Shown: positions 35,147-44,116, counted from the first letter of the stretch. The stretch: 64,000 nucleotides of DNA from Microbacterium enclense (GCA_038182865.1 CP116226.1:2852001-2916000); one strand, 5' to 3'. Translations and numbers: made by a program. The notes: generated by a model from the letters alone, not told the origin.

Positions 35147-36811
35147 TCAGGACCGGCGGTTCGCGGCGGCGGCCGCGGCCGCGAGGTCGGCGAGCACGGG
35201 CGGCACGTCGTCCTGGGGGACGACCGCCTGGATCAGCGTCAGGCCGTCGGACGCGCGGGCGGCTCCCAGCGCCTCGGTCAGACCACCGACCGTGTCGACG
35301 CGCACGCCCACGCTCGTGGCCGCCGGGTCCACGGCGGCCAGGAGCGTCGTCCAGTCCCAGATGGCGATGTCGTTGTATTCCTCGTGCAGACCGTGGATGA
35401 CGCGTTCGACCGTGTACCCGGCGTTGTCGACGACCACGATGATGGCGGGGATGCCGTGCCGCACGATCGTGCCCAGCTCGGCGCTCGTGAGCTGCGCGGC
35501 ACCGTCGCCGATGAGCAGCACAGGGCGTCGTTCGGGTCTCGCGAGGGCGGCACCGAGGATCGCGGGCAGCGTGAAGCCGATCGCCGCCCACAGCGGTTGT
35601 CCGCCGAAGACGACGCCGTGCGGCAGCCGTTCGCCCGCCATGCCGTAGAACGACGTGCCCTGGTCGGCGAGCACGGTGTCGCCGTCGCGAAGGAACGCGG
35701 CCACCTCGCGCCAGAGGGCCTCTTGCGACAGGGCCGCACCGGGGTCGGCGGGGACGTGGGTCGAGACGGCGGGCACTTCCGTCGTGACGGCGAAGCGGCC
35801 AGGGAGCGCCGCGAGCTCCTCCGCCACGGCGTCCAGCGCGTCGCGCATCGCGAGGGGCCGGAAGTCGTCGTCGCCGATGCGCGCGTGCTCGCCGCGGACC
35901 TCGATCGTGCGCGCCGGGTCGATGCGCTGTGAGAAGAACCCGCTCGTCAGGTCGGTGAACTGCACACCGGCCATCACGAGGACGTCTGCGTCTTCGATAC
36001 CGGCGCGGACGGCCGGGGCGCTCGTCGCACCGAGGTAGGACCCCAGGTACCCCGACGCCGACTCGTCGACGACGCGGCGGCCCCAGAGGAGCGACGCGTG
36101 CGGCACGCCGCAGTCGAGGACCCGGCGGAGGTGGTCCTCGGCGTCGAGGCGCGCGACGAGGATGTCGGCGAGCACCGCGGCCGAGTCGGCGACGGCGAGG
36201 CGAGCCGCGACCGCGTCGCGGAACCGCGTGAGCACCGCAGGGTCGGTGACCGTGTCGGGCGAGGGGAGCGGCTCCGACGGCGGATCGACGGGCGTCTCGC
36301 CGATGTCGGCGGGGATGAGGAGGTACCCCGGCAGACGCCGATGGCGCACCTCGGTGAGCAGCCGGTCGATCTGGGCCGTGGCATCCGTCGCCGTCAGGAT
36401 CTCTTGAGCGGCGGTGACTTCGGCGGTCATGCGGGCGAAATGCCCGAAGTCGCCGTCGCCGAGGGAGTGGTGGCTCGCGCGCCCGGCCGCCTGCACCGCG
36501 GTCGTCGGGGAACCGACGACGTGCAGCACGGGGACGTGCTCGGCATAGCTCCCGGCGACCGCGCTGATCGCGGAGAGCTCGCCGACACCGAAGGTCGTAC
36601 TGAGGGCGCCGATGCCGTGCAGACGCGCGTAGCCGTCGGCGGCGTAGCCGGCGCCGAGCTCATTGGCGCAACCGACCCACTCGATGAGCGGGTGACGCTC
36701 GACATGGTCGAGGAACGCGAGCGTGAAGTCGCCGGGAACACCGAAGAAGTGCCGGACCCCCGCTTCGGCGAGCCGATCGAGGAGGTAATCGGCCACGGTA
36801 TAGGTCGTCAT
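35147..36811 (-). CDS. Thiamine-diphosphate 2-keto acid decarboxylase (indolepyruvate/pyruvate decarboxylase family)
   Basis: A 554-aa ThDP enzyme with all three domains. The catalytic Glu is in CANELGAGYAADGY (about E51) and the HHSLGDGDF pair corresponds to the His-His of pyruvate decarboxylases (about residue 113). The ThDP/Mg motif GDGAAQLTSAELG (about 438) ends in the DNAGYTVER segment. It decarboxylates a 2-keto acid to an aldehyde; indole-3-pyruvate and phenylpyruvate or branched-chain keto acids are typical of this subgroup. Indole-acetic-acid synthesis is therefore possible. A 49-aa membrane protein gene lies 16 nt upstream on the same strand. Confidence 0.88.
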   Translation of the reverse strand: MTTYTVADYLLDRLAEAGVRHFFGVPGDFTLAFLDHVERHPLIEWVGCANELGAGYAADGYARLHGIGALSTTFGVGELSAISAVAGSYAEHVPVLHVVGSPTTAVQAAGRASHHSLGDGDFGHFARMTAEVTAAQEILTATDATAQIDRLLTEVRHRRLPGYLLIPADIGETPVDPPSEPLPSPDTVTDPAVLTRFRDAVAARLAVADSAAVLADILVARLDAEDHLRRVLDCGVPHASLLWGRRVVDESASGYLGSYLGATSAPAVRAGIEDADVLVMAGVQFTDLTSGFFSQRIDPARTIEVRGEHARIGDDDFRPLAMRDALDAVAEELAALPGRFAVTTEVPAVSTHVPADPGAALSQEALWREVAAFLRDGDTVLADQGTSFYGMAGERLPHGVVFGGQPLWAAIGFTLPAILGAALARPERRPVLLIGDGAAQLTSAELGTIVRHGIPAIIVVVDNAGYTVERVIHGLHEEYNDIAIWDWTTLLAAVDPAATSVGVRVDTVGGLTEALGAARASDGLTLIQAVVPQDDVPPVLADLAAAAAAANRRS

Positions 36812-36827
36812 GGCCGAGCGTCCGCGC

Positions 36828-36977
36828 TTACCGGGTGCCGAAGTGGAAGGGCAGCGCGAGCGATGCCGAGACCAGGATGATGCCGAGGGCGAAGAAGAGC
36901 GCGGGGGCCGCGAGCGAGAACGAGAGGCCGGTGAGCAGCATGCCCCCGACGAACAGGATGAGCGAGACGATGAACAT
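36828..36977 (-). CDS. 49-aa two-helix membrane protein
   Basis: A short ORF (MFIVSLILFVGGMLLTGLS..., ending ALPFHFGTR) with two hydrophobic segments and an AAGGGA ribosome-binding site 5-10 nt before the ATG. It lies just upstream of the decarboxylase gene and may share its transcript. No known function. Confidence 0.6.
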   Translation of the reverse strand: MFIVSLILFVGGMLLTGLSFSLAAPALFFALGIILVSASLALPFHFGTR

Positions 36978-37001
36978 GAGGATCCCTTCGGTCGGTCCAG
37001 G

Positions 37002-37772
37002 CTACCGTGCCGGGTCGACCGGTCGCGTGTCGGCGGGCCGGCGGGGCGTCTCGCCGAGGGCGGCGTGCGACCACAGCGTGCTGCCCGCGACGGCGGCGGG
37101 CATCACCGCGACCGCGCCGAGCGGAACGAGGAAGCAGAGCTGCGTCGCGACGCCGAAGCCCAGGGCCCTCGCCCGGTTCTCGCGCAGGAGGGCGCGGCGG
37201 GCGGTGCGATCGAGTCCGCGAGCCGACAGTGATCGCGAAGTGAGCTCGTCGGCGAGCAGCCAGCCCGTGAGGAGCAGGCCGATCAGACCGCCGAGCACCC
37301 CGCCGACGAGGGGGATGAGCCCGAGTAGCCACGCCAGGATCGCGACCAGGATGCCGCGCAGGACCAGCCGCACGCTGTCGCCCACCCCGCGCCAGAAGCC
37401 GTATTCGGTGTCGGGCACCGCGCCGAGGGCGGACCGCTCGGTCGCGCGCCAGATGCGGTCGTAGATCGGTTCGCCGACCGTGAGGGTGACCGCGGTGAAG
37501 GAGACGGCGACGAGGAAGAGCACGGCTCCGAACGACGCGACCCCCAGCGCCAGGCGCAGGGCGCCGCCCCAGAAGGGCTGCCAGGTGTCGGCGAACGGGG
37601 TCCAGTCATCGACGAGGGTGGGCAGCCAGAAGCCCCACCCCACGAGCACGGCCCCGAACACCAGGCCGACGACCGCTCCGGGGATGAGGCCGAGCGCCAT
37701 CGCGCCTGGGGTTCTCCTCCACTGACCCAGCCCGCGAGCGAGCATCGCGGCCCCGTCGAGAAAATCGCGCAT
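37002..37772 (-). CDS. EI24/CysZ-like membrane protein
   Basis: A 256-aa protein of the EI24 domain family (relatives include the sulfate transporter CysZ). It has about five hydrophobic segments, the family's DRIWRATE/FWRGVGDSVR region (about residues 105-140) and a cytoplasmic Arg-rich loop. The ATG at 37772 has GAGACT exactly 6 nt upstream. A sulfate-permease role is possible but uncertain in actinobacteria. Confidence 0.78.
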   Translation of the reverse strand: MRDFLDGAAMLARGLGQWRRTPGAMALGLIPGAVVGLVFGAVLVGWGFWLPTLVDDWTPFADTWQPFWGGALRLALGVASFGAVLFLVAVSFTAVTLTVGEPIYDRIWRATERSALGAVPDTEYGFWRGVGDSVRLVLRGILVAILAWLLGLIPLVGGVLGGLIGLLLTGWLLADELTSRSLSARGLDRTARRALLRENRARALGFGVATQLCFLVPLGAVAVMPAAVAGSTLWSHAALGETPRRPADTRPVDPAR

Positions 37773-37811
37773 AGGCCGAGTCTCGCAGACGACCCATCGT
37801 GGGCGGGCGCG

Positions 37812-37833
37812 TGTCGGCGGCCGATGCCAGGAT
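37812..37833 (+). promoter_or_regulatory. Candidate DNA-damage (PafBC-like) promoter
   Basis: TGTCGGCG (37812-37819), an 8-nt spacer and CAGGAT (37828-37833), followed by 6 nt and the ATG at 37840. The layout matches those at 42346 and 49922. Confidence 0.5.
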
Positions 37834-37839
37834 GTGGGC

Positions 37840-38673
37840 ATGCGCATCCGCACGACCTCGACGCAGCGAACGTACCGCTACGTGCGGCTGTCGATCGTCG
37901 GGGCGACGCTGGCCCTCGCGGTCGCGATCGCGTTGCAGGTGGCGACCGGGGGAGTGCTCTCGTCGCTCAGCGCCGCCTTCTACACCCCGGCGGGCGATCT
38001 GTTCGTCGGCGGTCTGTGCGCGGTCGCCCTCGCCCTGCTCGTCTTGTCGGGACACAGCATCGAACAGGGATTGCTCGACGTCGCGGCGGTGTTCGCGCTG
38101 GTCATCGCCTTCGTGCCGACCCCGATCTCCGATGCCTCGTGTCCCGATGAGACGGTGTGCGTGCCCGCCGTGGCGGTCCCTGGAGTCATCGTGAACGGTG
38201 CCGCCGTGGCATCCGTCGCCGTTCTCGTGCTCATCGCCGCGGCGGTGCTCGCGCGCACCCAGGGAGCGGCCGGGGTGGGCACGGTCGTGACGCTCGCCGC
38301 CGTCGCTCTCACCGTGGCCGCCCTCGTCGGCTGGGCCGTCATCGACCTCGAGGCTTTCCTCCGCGCGGCGCACAACGTGGGGGCGATCGGCTTCTTCACG
38401 GTGATCGGACTCGTCGCCGCGGTGGCGGCTTGGCGGCCGCAGCGCTCTGGCCGGCGGTTCCGCGTCCTCTACGGGATCGTCGCGATCGGCATCCTCGGGT
38501 CGCTCCTGGCGTTGGTCGCCGCCCTCGTGACGGGCGAGGGCGGTGCGCGAGAGATCGGCGGGGTGCCGGTTCTCTTCGTCGGTGAGTCGGTGGTGCTCGC
38601 CCTGTTCCTCGTTTTCTGGCTGGTGCAGACGGTCGAGCTCTGGGATGCGCCGGATCCCGCTTTGCGCGCGTGA
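37840..38673 (+). CDS. Multi-pass membrane protein, function unknown
   Basis: A 277-aa protein with about seven hydrophobic segments and a short basic N-terminus (MRIRTTSTQRTYRYVR). A small extracytoplasmic loop holds two Cys (DASCPDETVCVP, about residues 104-115), possibly a disulphide. ATG 37840 is supported by CAGGAT (37828-37833) exactly 6 nt upstream and by TGTCGGCG 8 nt before that, which resembles the DNA-damage promoter motif found at three other starts. Function unknown. Confidence 0.72.
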   Translation: MRIRTTSTQRTYRYVRLSIVGATLALAVAIALQVATGGVLSSLSAAFYTPAGDLFVGGLCAVALALLVLSGHSIEQGLLDVAAVFALVIAFVPTPISDASCPDETVCVPAVAVPGVIVNGAAVASVAVLVLIAAAVLARTQGAAGVGTVVTLAAVALTVAALVGWAVIDLEAFLRAAHNVGAIGFFTVIGLVAAVAAWRPQRSGRRFRVLYGIVAIGILGSLLALVAALVTGEGGAREIGGVPVLFVGESVVLALFLVFWLVQTVELWDAPDPALRA

Positions 38674-38806
38674 ACCGGTGCGCATGTATCGCGGGGCGAG
38701 CCGGGGCGCGTGAGCCGGCCCGCGGACCCGGCGCGCCCGATCCCGGAGGTGCGAGTCCGCCGGATCCCCTATCGACGGCCGGGTGGGGCGGTGCGACGCT
38801 GACGCC

Positions 38807-39340
38807 ATGTCCGCGCTCAGTCCCCGCATCCTCTTCCCGCTGGCGCTCGTCGCCGCCATCCTGACGGGCTGTGCGCCGGCACAGAGCGCCTCGACCCCGG
38901 ATGCCGCGAGCGAGGCGCCCGCGGCCGATCCGGGCGAGGTGCCGGCAGTCGGCGCCCGCTTCGGCTGCACCGACGGGATGCTCGCGTATCTCGCCGACAA
39001 CGGTTTCGGGGACGTGCCCGCGGCCGATCCGGCGAGCTTCACGTTCCCCGAGGGAGTCGACCCGGCGGTGACGCCGACGTGCTTCGTCTCGGAGGACGAC
39101 GGCCAGGGAGCGTCGCGCGAGTCCGCCCTGTTCTTCGACGACCCCGACGGGGCGATCCGTCGCGCCGACGAAGCCTTCGCGGCCGCGGGGTGGCAGGGCG
39201 AGGCGAGCGACTCCCTCGCCGGGACGACCGGTATCTGGTGGAGCGATGGGGATGATGCGATGTCGGCCCGCCACTCGGTGGGCGGTGGTGTTGTCGAGGT
39301 CGACGGACGCAGCGCCGCGTGGTTCACCTGGGCCTCGTGA
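38807..39340 (+). CDS. Putative lipoprotein, function unknown
   Basis: A 177-aa protein with a lipoprotein signal peptide (lipobox LTGC, Cys about 24), an Ala/Pro/Asp-rich linker and a globular domain with Cys in GCTDG and TCFVS. It is predicted to be anchored on the cell surface. The ATG at 38807 has GACGCT exactly 6 nt upstream. No family recognised. Confidence 0.7.
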   Translation: MSALSPRILFPLALVAAILTGCAPAQSASTPDAASEAPAADPGEVPAVGARFGCTDGMLAYLADNGFGDVPAADPASFTFPEGVDPAVTPTCFVSEDDGQGASRESALFFDDPDGAIRRADEAFAAAGWQGEASDSLAGTTGIWWSDGDDAMSARHSVGGGVVEVDGRSAAWFTWAS

Positions 39341-39421
39341 TGCGGGGCAGGGGCGCCCGGCTCGGGGCTGTGCGGCACCTCGGGAGATCGCCGGGAATAT
39401 CCTCTGAGGCTGGCCGTTGAA

Positions 39422-39470
39422 GTTGATACACAGTCACTCAAGTCTCAAACTTGAGTGAACCTGACTCATG
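39422..39470 (+). promoter_or_regulatory. Tandem HAIR-like (HspR) operator array
   Basis: Four half-sites are spaced by exactly 7 nt: GTTGATA (39422), ACTCAAG (39436), CTTGAGT (39450), ACTCATG (39464). The pair CTTGAGT-N7-ACTCATG differs from the HspR consensus CTTGAGT-N7-ACTCAAG by one base. GTTGATA-N7-ACTCAAG is a weaker second site. The array ends 16 nt before the Clp gene. Confidence 0.8.
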
Positions 39471-39486
39471 TATCACAGGAGACCAC

Positions 39487-42012
39487 GTGTCCGAAGATGT
39501 CACCCCCGGCGCCGGGGACAACGGCGCTCAGTCGTTCGACGAGTTCCTCGCCCGCTACCTCGCGGGAGAGCGCGCTCGCGCCGAACGATCCATCGATCTC
39601 AGCCGGTTCCTGAGCGCCCGCACGCAGGAAGCGCTGCAGGCCGCCGGCCGCTACGCGCTGGGTCGCGGTCAACGCGAACTCGACGCGCTCCACGTTCTGC
39701 ACGTGCTCGTCGGGCAATCGCCCGCGCGCGAGGCGGTCACCCGACTCGGTGCCGACCCCGTCGCGATCGCGCGCGCCGCCGAGAGTCGATTGCCGGCCGC
39801 GAGCGATGCGGCCGACGTCGACGGGGCCGTCGTCGCGGGATCCGTCCAGCGCGCGCTCTTCCATGCCTTCCAGGTGGCCCGCGCTGCGGGATCGACCTAC
39901 GTCGACCCCGACCACCTCTTCTTCGCCCTGGTCCTCGCGCAGGACGCTCCCGCCGGGCAGATCCTCGCCCAGGCCGGGGTCACCGCAGAGGCCCTGACCC
40001 AGGGTGTGCGCGAGACGGTCGTCGGCGGGGGTGAGGATGCGGCACCGACCGAGGCGGCATCCGTCACCCCGAACCTCGACCGTTTCGGCACCGACCTCAC
40101 GGCGCGGGCCGCGGCCGGCGAACTCGACCCCGTGATCGGTCGCGCCGACGAGATCGAGCAGACCATCGAGATCCTCAGCCGGCGCACGAAGAACAACCCC
40201 GTGCTCATCGGCGAAGCCGGCGTGGGCAAGACCGCGGTCGTCGAGGGGCTGGCCCGCGCGATCGTCGCGAACGAGGTCCCCGAGCAACTGCGCGACACCC
40301 GCGTGGTGTCGATCGATCTGGCCGCGATGCTCGCCGGCGCCCGCTACCGCGGCGACTTCGAGGAGCGTCTGACCCAGACGATGGACGAGATCGCGGCATC
40401 CGAGAAGCTCGTCGTCTTCGTCGACGAGGTGCACACCCTCGTCGGTGCGGGCGGAAGTGGCGACGGATCGATGGATGCCGGCAACATCCTGAAGCCGCGC
40501 CTCGCACGCGGCGACGTGCACCTGATCGGTGCCACCACCCTGCGCGAGTACCGCACGATCGAGAAGGACCCGGCGCTCGAACGACGCCTGCAGCCCGTGC
40601 GCGTCGGCGAGCCGTCGATCCCGGATGCCGTGGAGATCCTCCGCGGGCTGCGCTCGGCGTACGAGGAGCACCACGCCGTCAGCTACACCGACGACGCGCT
40701 GCGCGCCGCCGTGGAGCTCAGCGACCGCTACCTGCCGGACCGCGTGCTCCCCGACAAGGCGATCGACCTCATCGACCAGGCCGGCGCGCGTCTGCGGCTG
40801 CGGCTGGGCGTCTCGGTCGACACGACGGCGTTGGTCGAGCAGCTCGCCGTCCTGGAGGCCGAGAAGAACGCGGCCGTCTCGGCGGAGCACTACGAGGAGG
40901 CGTCGCGCCTGCGCGACGAGATCGCCGCCGTCCAGACGCGCCTCGATCACGCGACCAGCGCGCCGCGCGCGGAGGCCGTGGTCGACGAGCCCGAGATCGC
41001 CGCGGTGATCAGCCGTGCCACCGGGATCCCGGTGGCGCGCCTCACCGCCACTGAACGCGGACGCCTCTCGCAGCTGGAGGACGAGCTGCACGCCCGGGTC
41101 ATCGGGCAGGACGACGCGGTGACAGCCGTGGCGAAGGCCGTCCGTCGCAACCGGACCGGCATGGGAGACGAGCAGCGCCCCGTGGGCTCGTTCCTCTTCC
41201 TCGGCCCGACCGGTGTCGGAAAGACGGAGCTGGCCAAGGCTCTCGCCGGATCCCTGTTCGACGACGACGGCGCCGTGATCCGCTTCGACATGAGCGAGTT
41301 CGGCGAACGGCACACCGTCTCGCGTCTGGTCGGTGCCCCTCCCGGATACGTGGGCTACGACGAGGCCGGTCAGCTGACCGAGCGCGTGCGTCGAAACCCG
41401 TACTCGGTGGTGCTGTTCGACGAGATCGAGAAGGCCCACCCCGACGTGTTCACCCTGCTCCTGCAGGTGCTCGACGACGGCCGTCTGACCGACGGCCAGG
41501 GGCGCACGGTCGATTTCCGCAACACCGTCATCGTGATGACCTCGAACCTGGGCGCCGAGATCCTGGCATCCCGCTCCGGTGCGATCGGTTTCAGCACGAC
41601 GGGACGCGAGTTCGCGGCCGCCGACCTGCGCGATCGGGTCATGGGCAAGCTCCGCGAGGCGATGCGACCCGAGTTCCTCAACCGCATCGACGACATCGTG
41701 CTGTTCCAGAAGCTCGAGAAGGCGCAACTGCGCGAGATCGTGCGGCTGCTGCTGGGCGCGACCTCGCGGCGGTTGTCGTCTCGCGGCGTGACGCTCGAGG
41801 TCACGGACGCCGCGGTGGACCGCCTCGTCGAGGTCGGCTACGAGCCCGAGTACGGTGCACGGCCACTGCGGCGGGTCATCCAGCGGGAGGTCGACGACCG
41901 GATCGCCGACCTGTTCGTCTCGGGCGAGCTCGGCGACGGAGGCACGGTGACGGTGGATGCCGACGGCGCGGGCTTCGCCGTTCGCGCCGGCGTGAGCGTC
42001 CTCGCGGCGTGA
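39487..42012 (+). CDS. clpC: ClpC-like Hsp100 ATPase (Clp protease ATP-binding subunit)
   Basis: An 841-aa AAA+ unfoldase. The N-domain (about 12-165) is followed by D1 with Walker A GEAGVGKT (242-249), a short middle domain carrying a UVR-like YEEASRLRDEI segment, and D2 with Walker A GPTGVGKT (573-580). The IGF tripeptide in GAIGFSTTG resembles the loop that docks ClpP. It should unfold substrates for the ClpP protease and disaggregate protein during stress. Start is GTG 39487 with AGGAGA at 39477-39482. The HAIR array upstream implies HspR heat-shock control, more usual for clpB, so this could be a stress-specific second Clp ATPase beside the housekeeping ClpC. Confidence 0.87.
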   Translation: MSEDVTPGAGDNGAQSFDEFLARYLAGERARAERSIDLSRFLSARTQEALQAAGRYALGRGQRELDALHVLHVLVGQSPAREAVTRLGADPVAIARAAESRLPAASDAADVDGAVVAGSVQRALFHAFQVARAAGSTYVDPDHLFFALVLAQDAPAGQILAQAGVTAEALTQGVRETVVGGGEDAAPTEAASVTPNLDRFGTDLTARAAAGELDPVIGRADEIEQTIEILSRRTKNNPVLIGEAGVGKTAVVEGLARAIVANEVPEQLRDTRVVSIDLAAMLAGARYRGDFEERLTQTMDEIAASEKLVVFVDEVHTLVGAGGSGDGSMDAGNILKPRLARGDVHLIGATTLREYRTIEKDPALERRLQPVRVGEPSIPDAVEILRGLRSAYEEHHAVSYTDDALRAAVELSDRYLPDRVLPDKAIDLIDQAGARLRLRLGVSVDTTALVEQLAVLEAEKNAAVSAEHYEEASRLRDEIAAVQTRLDHATSAPRAEAVVDEPEIAAVISRATGIPVARLTATERGRLSQLEDELHARVIGQDDAVTAVAKAVRRNRTGMGDEQRPVGSFLFLGPTGVGKTELAKALAGSLFDDDGAVIRFDMSEFGERHTVSRLVGAPPGYVGYDEAGQLTERVRRNPYSVVLFDEIEKAHPDVFTLLLQVLDDGRLTDGQGRTVDFRNTVIVMTSNLGAEILASRSGAIGFSTTGREFAAADLRDRVMGKLREAMRPEFLNRIDDIVLFQKLEKAQLREIVRLLLGATSRRLSSRGVTLEVTDAAVDRLVEVGYEPEYGARPLRRVIQREVDDRIADLFVSGELGDGGTVTVDADGAGFAVRAGVSVLAA

Positions 42013-42019
42013 GCACCCC

Positions 42020-42053
42020 AGGCCCCCGGAACCCTTCACGGTTCCGGGGGCCT
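42020..42053 (+). terminator. Terminator of the Clp gene
   Basis: A 14-bp perfect stem (42020-42033 with 42040-42053) and a 6-nt loop start 7 nt after the stop. A short T-containing tail follows. Confidence 0.8.
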
Positions 42054-42082
42054 TCTGCTGTGCGGGTCGGCGCGGGCGGACC

Positions 42083-42276
42083 GGGCCGTCGTGCGGATGC
42101 CGAGGGCGGCACGCCGGGTGGGTTGGTGTCGGGGCGGCGTGTCGGGGCGGGGCTCCGCGGGACGGTCCGCCGGGGGTCTGGGGTGGGCCGTCGTGCGGAT
42201 GCCGAGGGCGGCACGCCGGCTGAGCTGGTGTCGGGGCGGCGTGTCGGGGCGGGGCTCCGCGGGACGGTCCGCCGGA
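42083..42276. repeat. Tandem 102-bp-period direct repeat
   Basis: Two near-identical blocks of about 92 bp (about 42083-42174 and 42185-42276) occur with a period of exactly 102 bp, each starting GGGCCGTCGTGCGGATGCCG. They differ at only a few positions. A period divisible by three keeps the frames open across both copies, but no gene resemblance exists, so it is read as intergenic repeat. Confidence 0.75.
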
Positions 42277-42317
42277 GCCGGTGGAGGGACCGAAGAATGC
42301 CGCCACCGGAGCCCCGA

Positions 42318-42339
42318 TGTCGGCGGTTCGCGGCAGAGT
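42318..42339 (+). promoter_or_regulatory. Candidate DNA-damage (PafBC-like) promoter
   Basis: TGTCGGCG (42318-42325), an 8-nt spacer and CAGAGT (42334-42339), then 6 nt to the ATG at 42346. Confidence 0.5.
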
Positions 42340-42345
42340 AGAGAC

Positions 42346-43227
42346 ATGAGTCGTATCGGCACGATCTTCAGCCCCTACCCCCACCCGCCCGAGCAGCTGC
42401 GCGACGCCGCGCGTGCCGCGGAAGACGCCGGCATCGAAGAGCTGTGGCTGTGGGAAGACTGCTTCCGCTCCTCGGCCTGGGCCGCGGCCGCCGCCGCCCT
42501 CGCGGTCACCGACCACCTGCGCATCGGCGTCGGCATCGCGCCCCTCCCGCTGCGCAACGTCGCCGCTTCGGCGATGGAGGTCGCCACGATCGAGCGGATG
42601 TTCCCCGGCCGGTTGCTGCCCGGCTTCGGCCATGGGGTGCAGGACTGGATGCGTCAGGTCGGCGCCAAGGCGGCCTCGCCCCTGACCCTCATGCAGGAGC
42701 AGCTCCCCGCCCTGCGGTCTCTGCTCGCCGGTGACACCGTCAGCGCCGAGGGACGCTATGCCCGCCTGCGCGAGGTCACTCTCGACTGGCCGCCCGCCGC
42801 CGCTCCGCTGGTCTACGCCGCGGCCGAGGGGCCGAAGACGCTCGCGCTCGCCGGCGCCGTCGCCGACGGGGTGATCCTCGACAGTCGCCACACGGTCGAC
42901 GAGATCGCCGAGGCCGTTCGCGTCGTCCAGCAGGGACGGGCGGATGCCGGTCGCCCCGGCCGCGCCGACGTCGTGGCGTACGTGCTCACGGCTTTCGGTC
43001 CCGACGCGCGTGAGCGCGCGACCGCGGTGCTGAAGGACCGCGCGGACGCCGCGGATCGGGTGCTGGCCGGCTCGGTCTCGGAGGTCGCCGAGGGCGTGGC
43101 GCGCTTCCAGGCCGCGGGAGTCGACGACGTCGTGCTGCTGCCGACCGACGACGTCGATCTGGCCGCCTTCTTCTCGGCCGCGGGACAGGTCGCCGTGGCC
43201 CTGCCGAACGCCGGGGGCGTCTCGTGA
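42346..43227 (+). CDS. LLM-class flavin-dependent oxidoreductase
   Basis: A 293-aa luciferase-like monooxygenase-family protein (TIM barrel using FMN or F420). It has the typical start GTIFSPYPHPPEQLRDAARAAEDAGIEEL, then HLRIGVGIAPLPLRN and PGRLLPGFGHGVQDWM. The ATG at 42346 fits a leaderless start and a DNA-damage-like promoter. The next LLM gene overlaps by 4 nt, so the two may form a two-subunit enzyme. Substrate unknown. Confidence 0.86.
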   Translation: MSRIGTIFSPYPHPPEQLRDAARAAEDAGIEELWLWEDCFRSSAWAAAAAALAVTDHLRIGVGIAPLPLRNVAASAMEVATIERMFPGRLLPGFGHGVQDWMRQVGAKAASPLTLMQEQLPALRSLLAGDTVSAEGRYARLREVTLDWPPAAAPLVYAAAEGPKTLALAGAVADGVILDSRHTVDEIAEAVRVVQQGRADAGRPGRADVVAYVLTAFGPDARERATAVLKDRADAADRVLAGSVSEVAEGVARFQAAGVDDVVLLPTDDVDLAAFFSAAGQVAVALPNAGGVS

Positions 43228-44000
43228 CCCGCGGCGTCGTCTCGCTCGGTCTTGCGGGCTCGCTCGGACCGGAGGCGATCGCGTTGATCGCGCCCGAGGT
43301 CGAGAGCGCGGGCTTTCACACACTGTGGATCAACGACACCCCCGACGGTGACGCGCTCGCCGCCCTGGCCGCGGCGGCGCGCGTGACCCATCGGCTGCAC
43401 CTCGCGACCGGCGTGGTGCCCGTCGACCGTCGACCGGCCGGCACGATCGCCGCCGAGGTGGCGTCCCTCGCCCTTCCGCTGGATCGACTGACACTGGGCA
43501 TCGGCTCGGGCATCGCGAAAGAGGGAGCGCTTGCACGCGTCCGTGACGCGATCGACGTGCTCCACGACGCGGGCGTGCCTCGCGTCCTCGTGGGTGCGCT
43601 GGGTCCGAAGATGCGTCGGATCGGCGCCGAACGCGCAGACGGCGTGCTGTTGAACTGGGTTCCGCCCACCGAAGCGCACGCGCAAGCCGAGGCGTTCCAC
43701 CAGATCGCCGCCACCGCGCACGTCGCCGTGTACGTCCGTACCGCGATCGTCCCCGCTGCGCGGGAGCGCCTCGAGGCCGAGACGGCCCGCTACGCCTCGT
43801 TCCCCAACTACGCCGCGAACTTCGAGCGGATGGGGGTGGATGCCATCGACACGACCATTCGTGACGTCACCGAACTGGGGGGCGCGCTCGAGGCCTACAC
43901 GGCTGCCGCCGACGAGGTGGTGCTCCGCGCGATCGTTCCCGAGGACACGGCGGAGGCCTACATCGACTTCGTTCGGCGCACGGCGCCTTCTCCGACCTGA
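43224..44000 (+). CDS. LLM-class flavin-dependent oxidoreductase
   Basis: A 258-aa second luciferase-like protein, shorter than its partner and perhaps lacking part of the insertion region. The barrel core is visible (VVSLGLAGSLGPEAIALIAPEVESAGFH, HLATGVVP, LTLGIGSGI). GTG 43224 overlaps the upstream stop (GTGA). Probably co-translated with the 42346 gene and acting on the same substrate. Confidence 0.84.
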   Translation: MTRGVVSLGLAGSLGPEAIALIAPEVESAGFHTLWINDTPDGDALAALAAAARVTHRLHLATGVVPVDRRPAGTIAAEVASLALPLDRLTLGIGSGIAKEGALARVRDAIDVLHDAGVPRVLVGALGPKMRRIGAERADGVLLNWVPPTEAHAQAEAFHQIAATAHVAVYVRTAIVPAARERLEAETARYASFPNYAANFERMGVDAIDTTIRDVTELGGALEAYTAAADEVVLRAIVPEDTAEAYIDFVRRTAPSPT

Positions 44001-44116
44001 GTCGGCACTCGCGGGCCGGTGCGTCCGGCGCTTTCCTGCCCGCACGCGGCCGATTCGGCTCCGGGGTGCTGATTCGGCCCAGGAACCGGAGACCCCGTGA
44101 ACGCGCGGTACGTCCG

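Noticed and set aside
39435..39457. Perfect inverted repeat CACTCAAG-N7-CTTGAGTG read as a single operator
   Set aside because: Its half-sites are in the opposite order to the HspR consensus. Pairing each with its outer neighbour gives two HAIR-type sites, which explains the array better.
42091..42345. Extended N-terminus for the LLM protein through the 102-bp repeats
   Set aside because: The repeat-encoded peptide resembles no protein, and the ATG at 42346 has both a family-typical N-terminus and a promoter-like spacing.
39466..43323. 1285-aa open frame antisense to the Clp and LLM genes
   Set aside because: No domain resemblance. The plus strand carries a full Hsp100 protein with intact Walker motifs.
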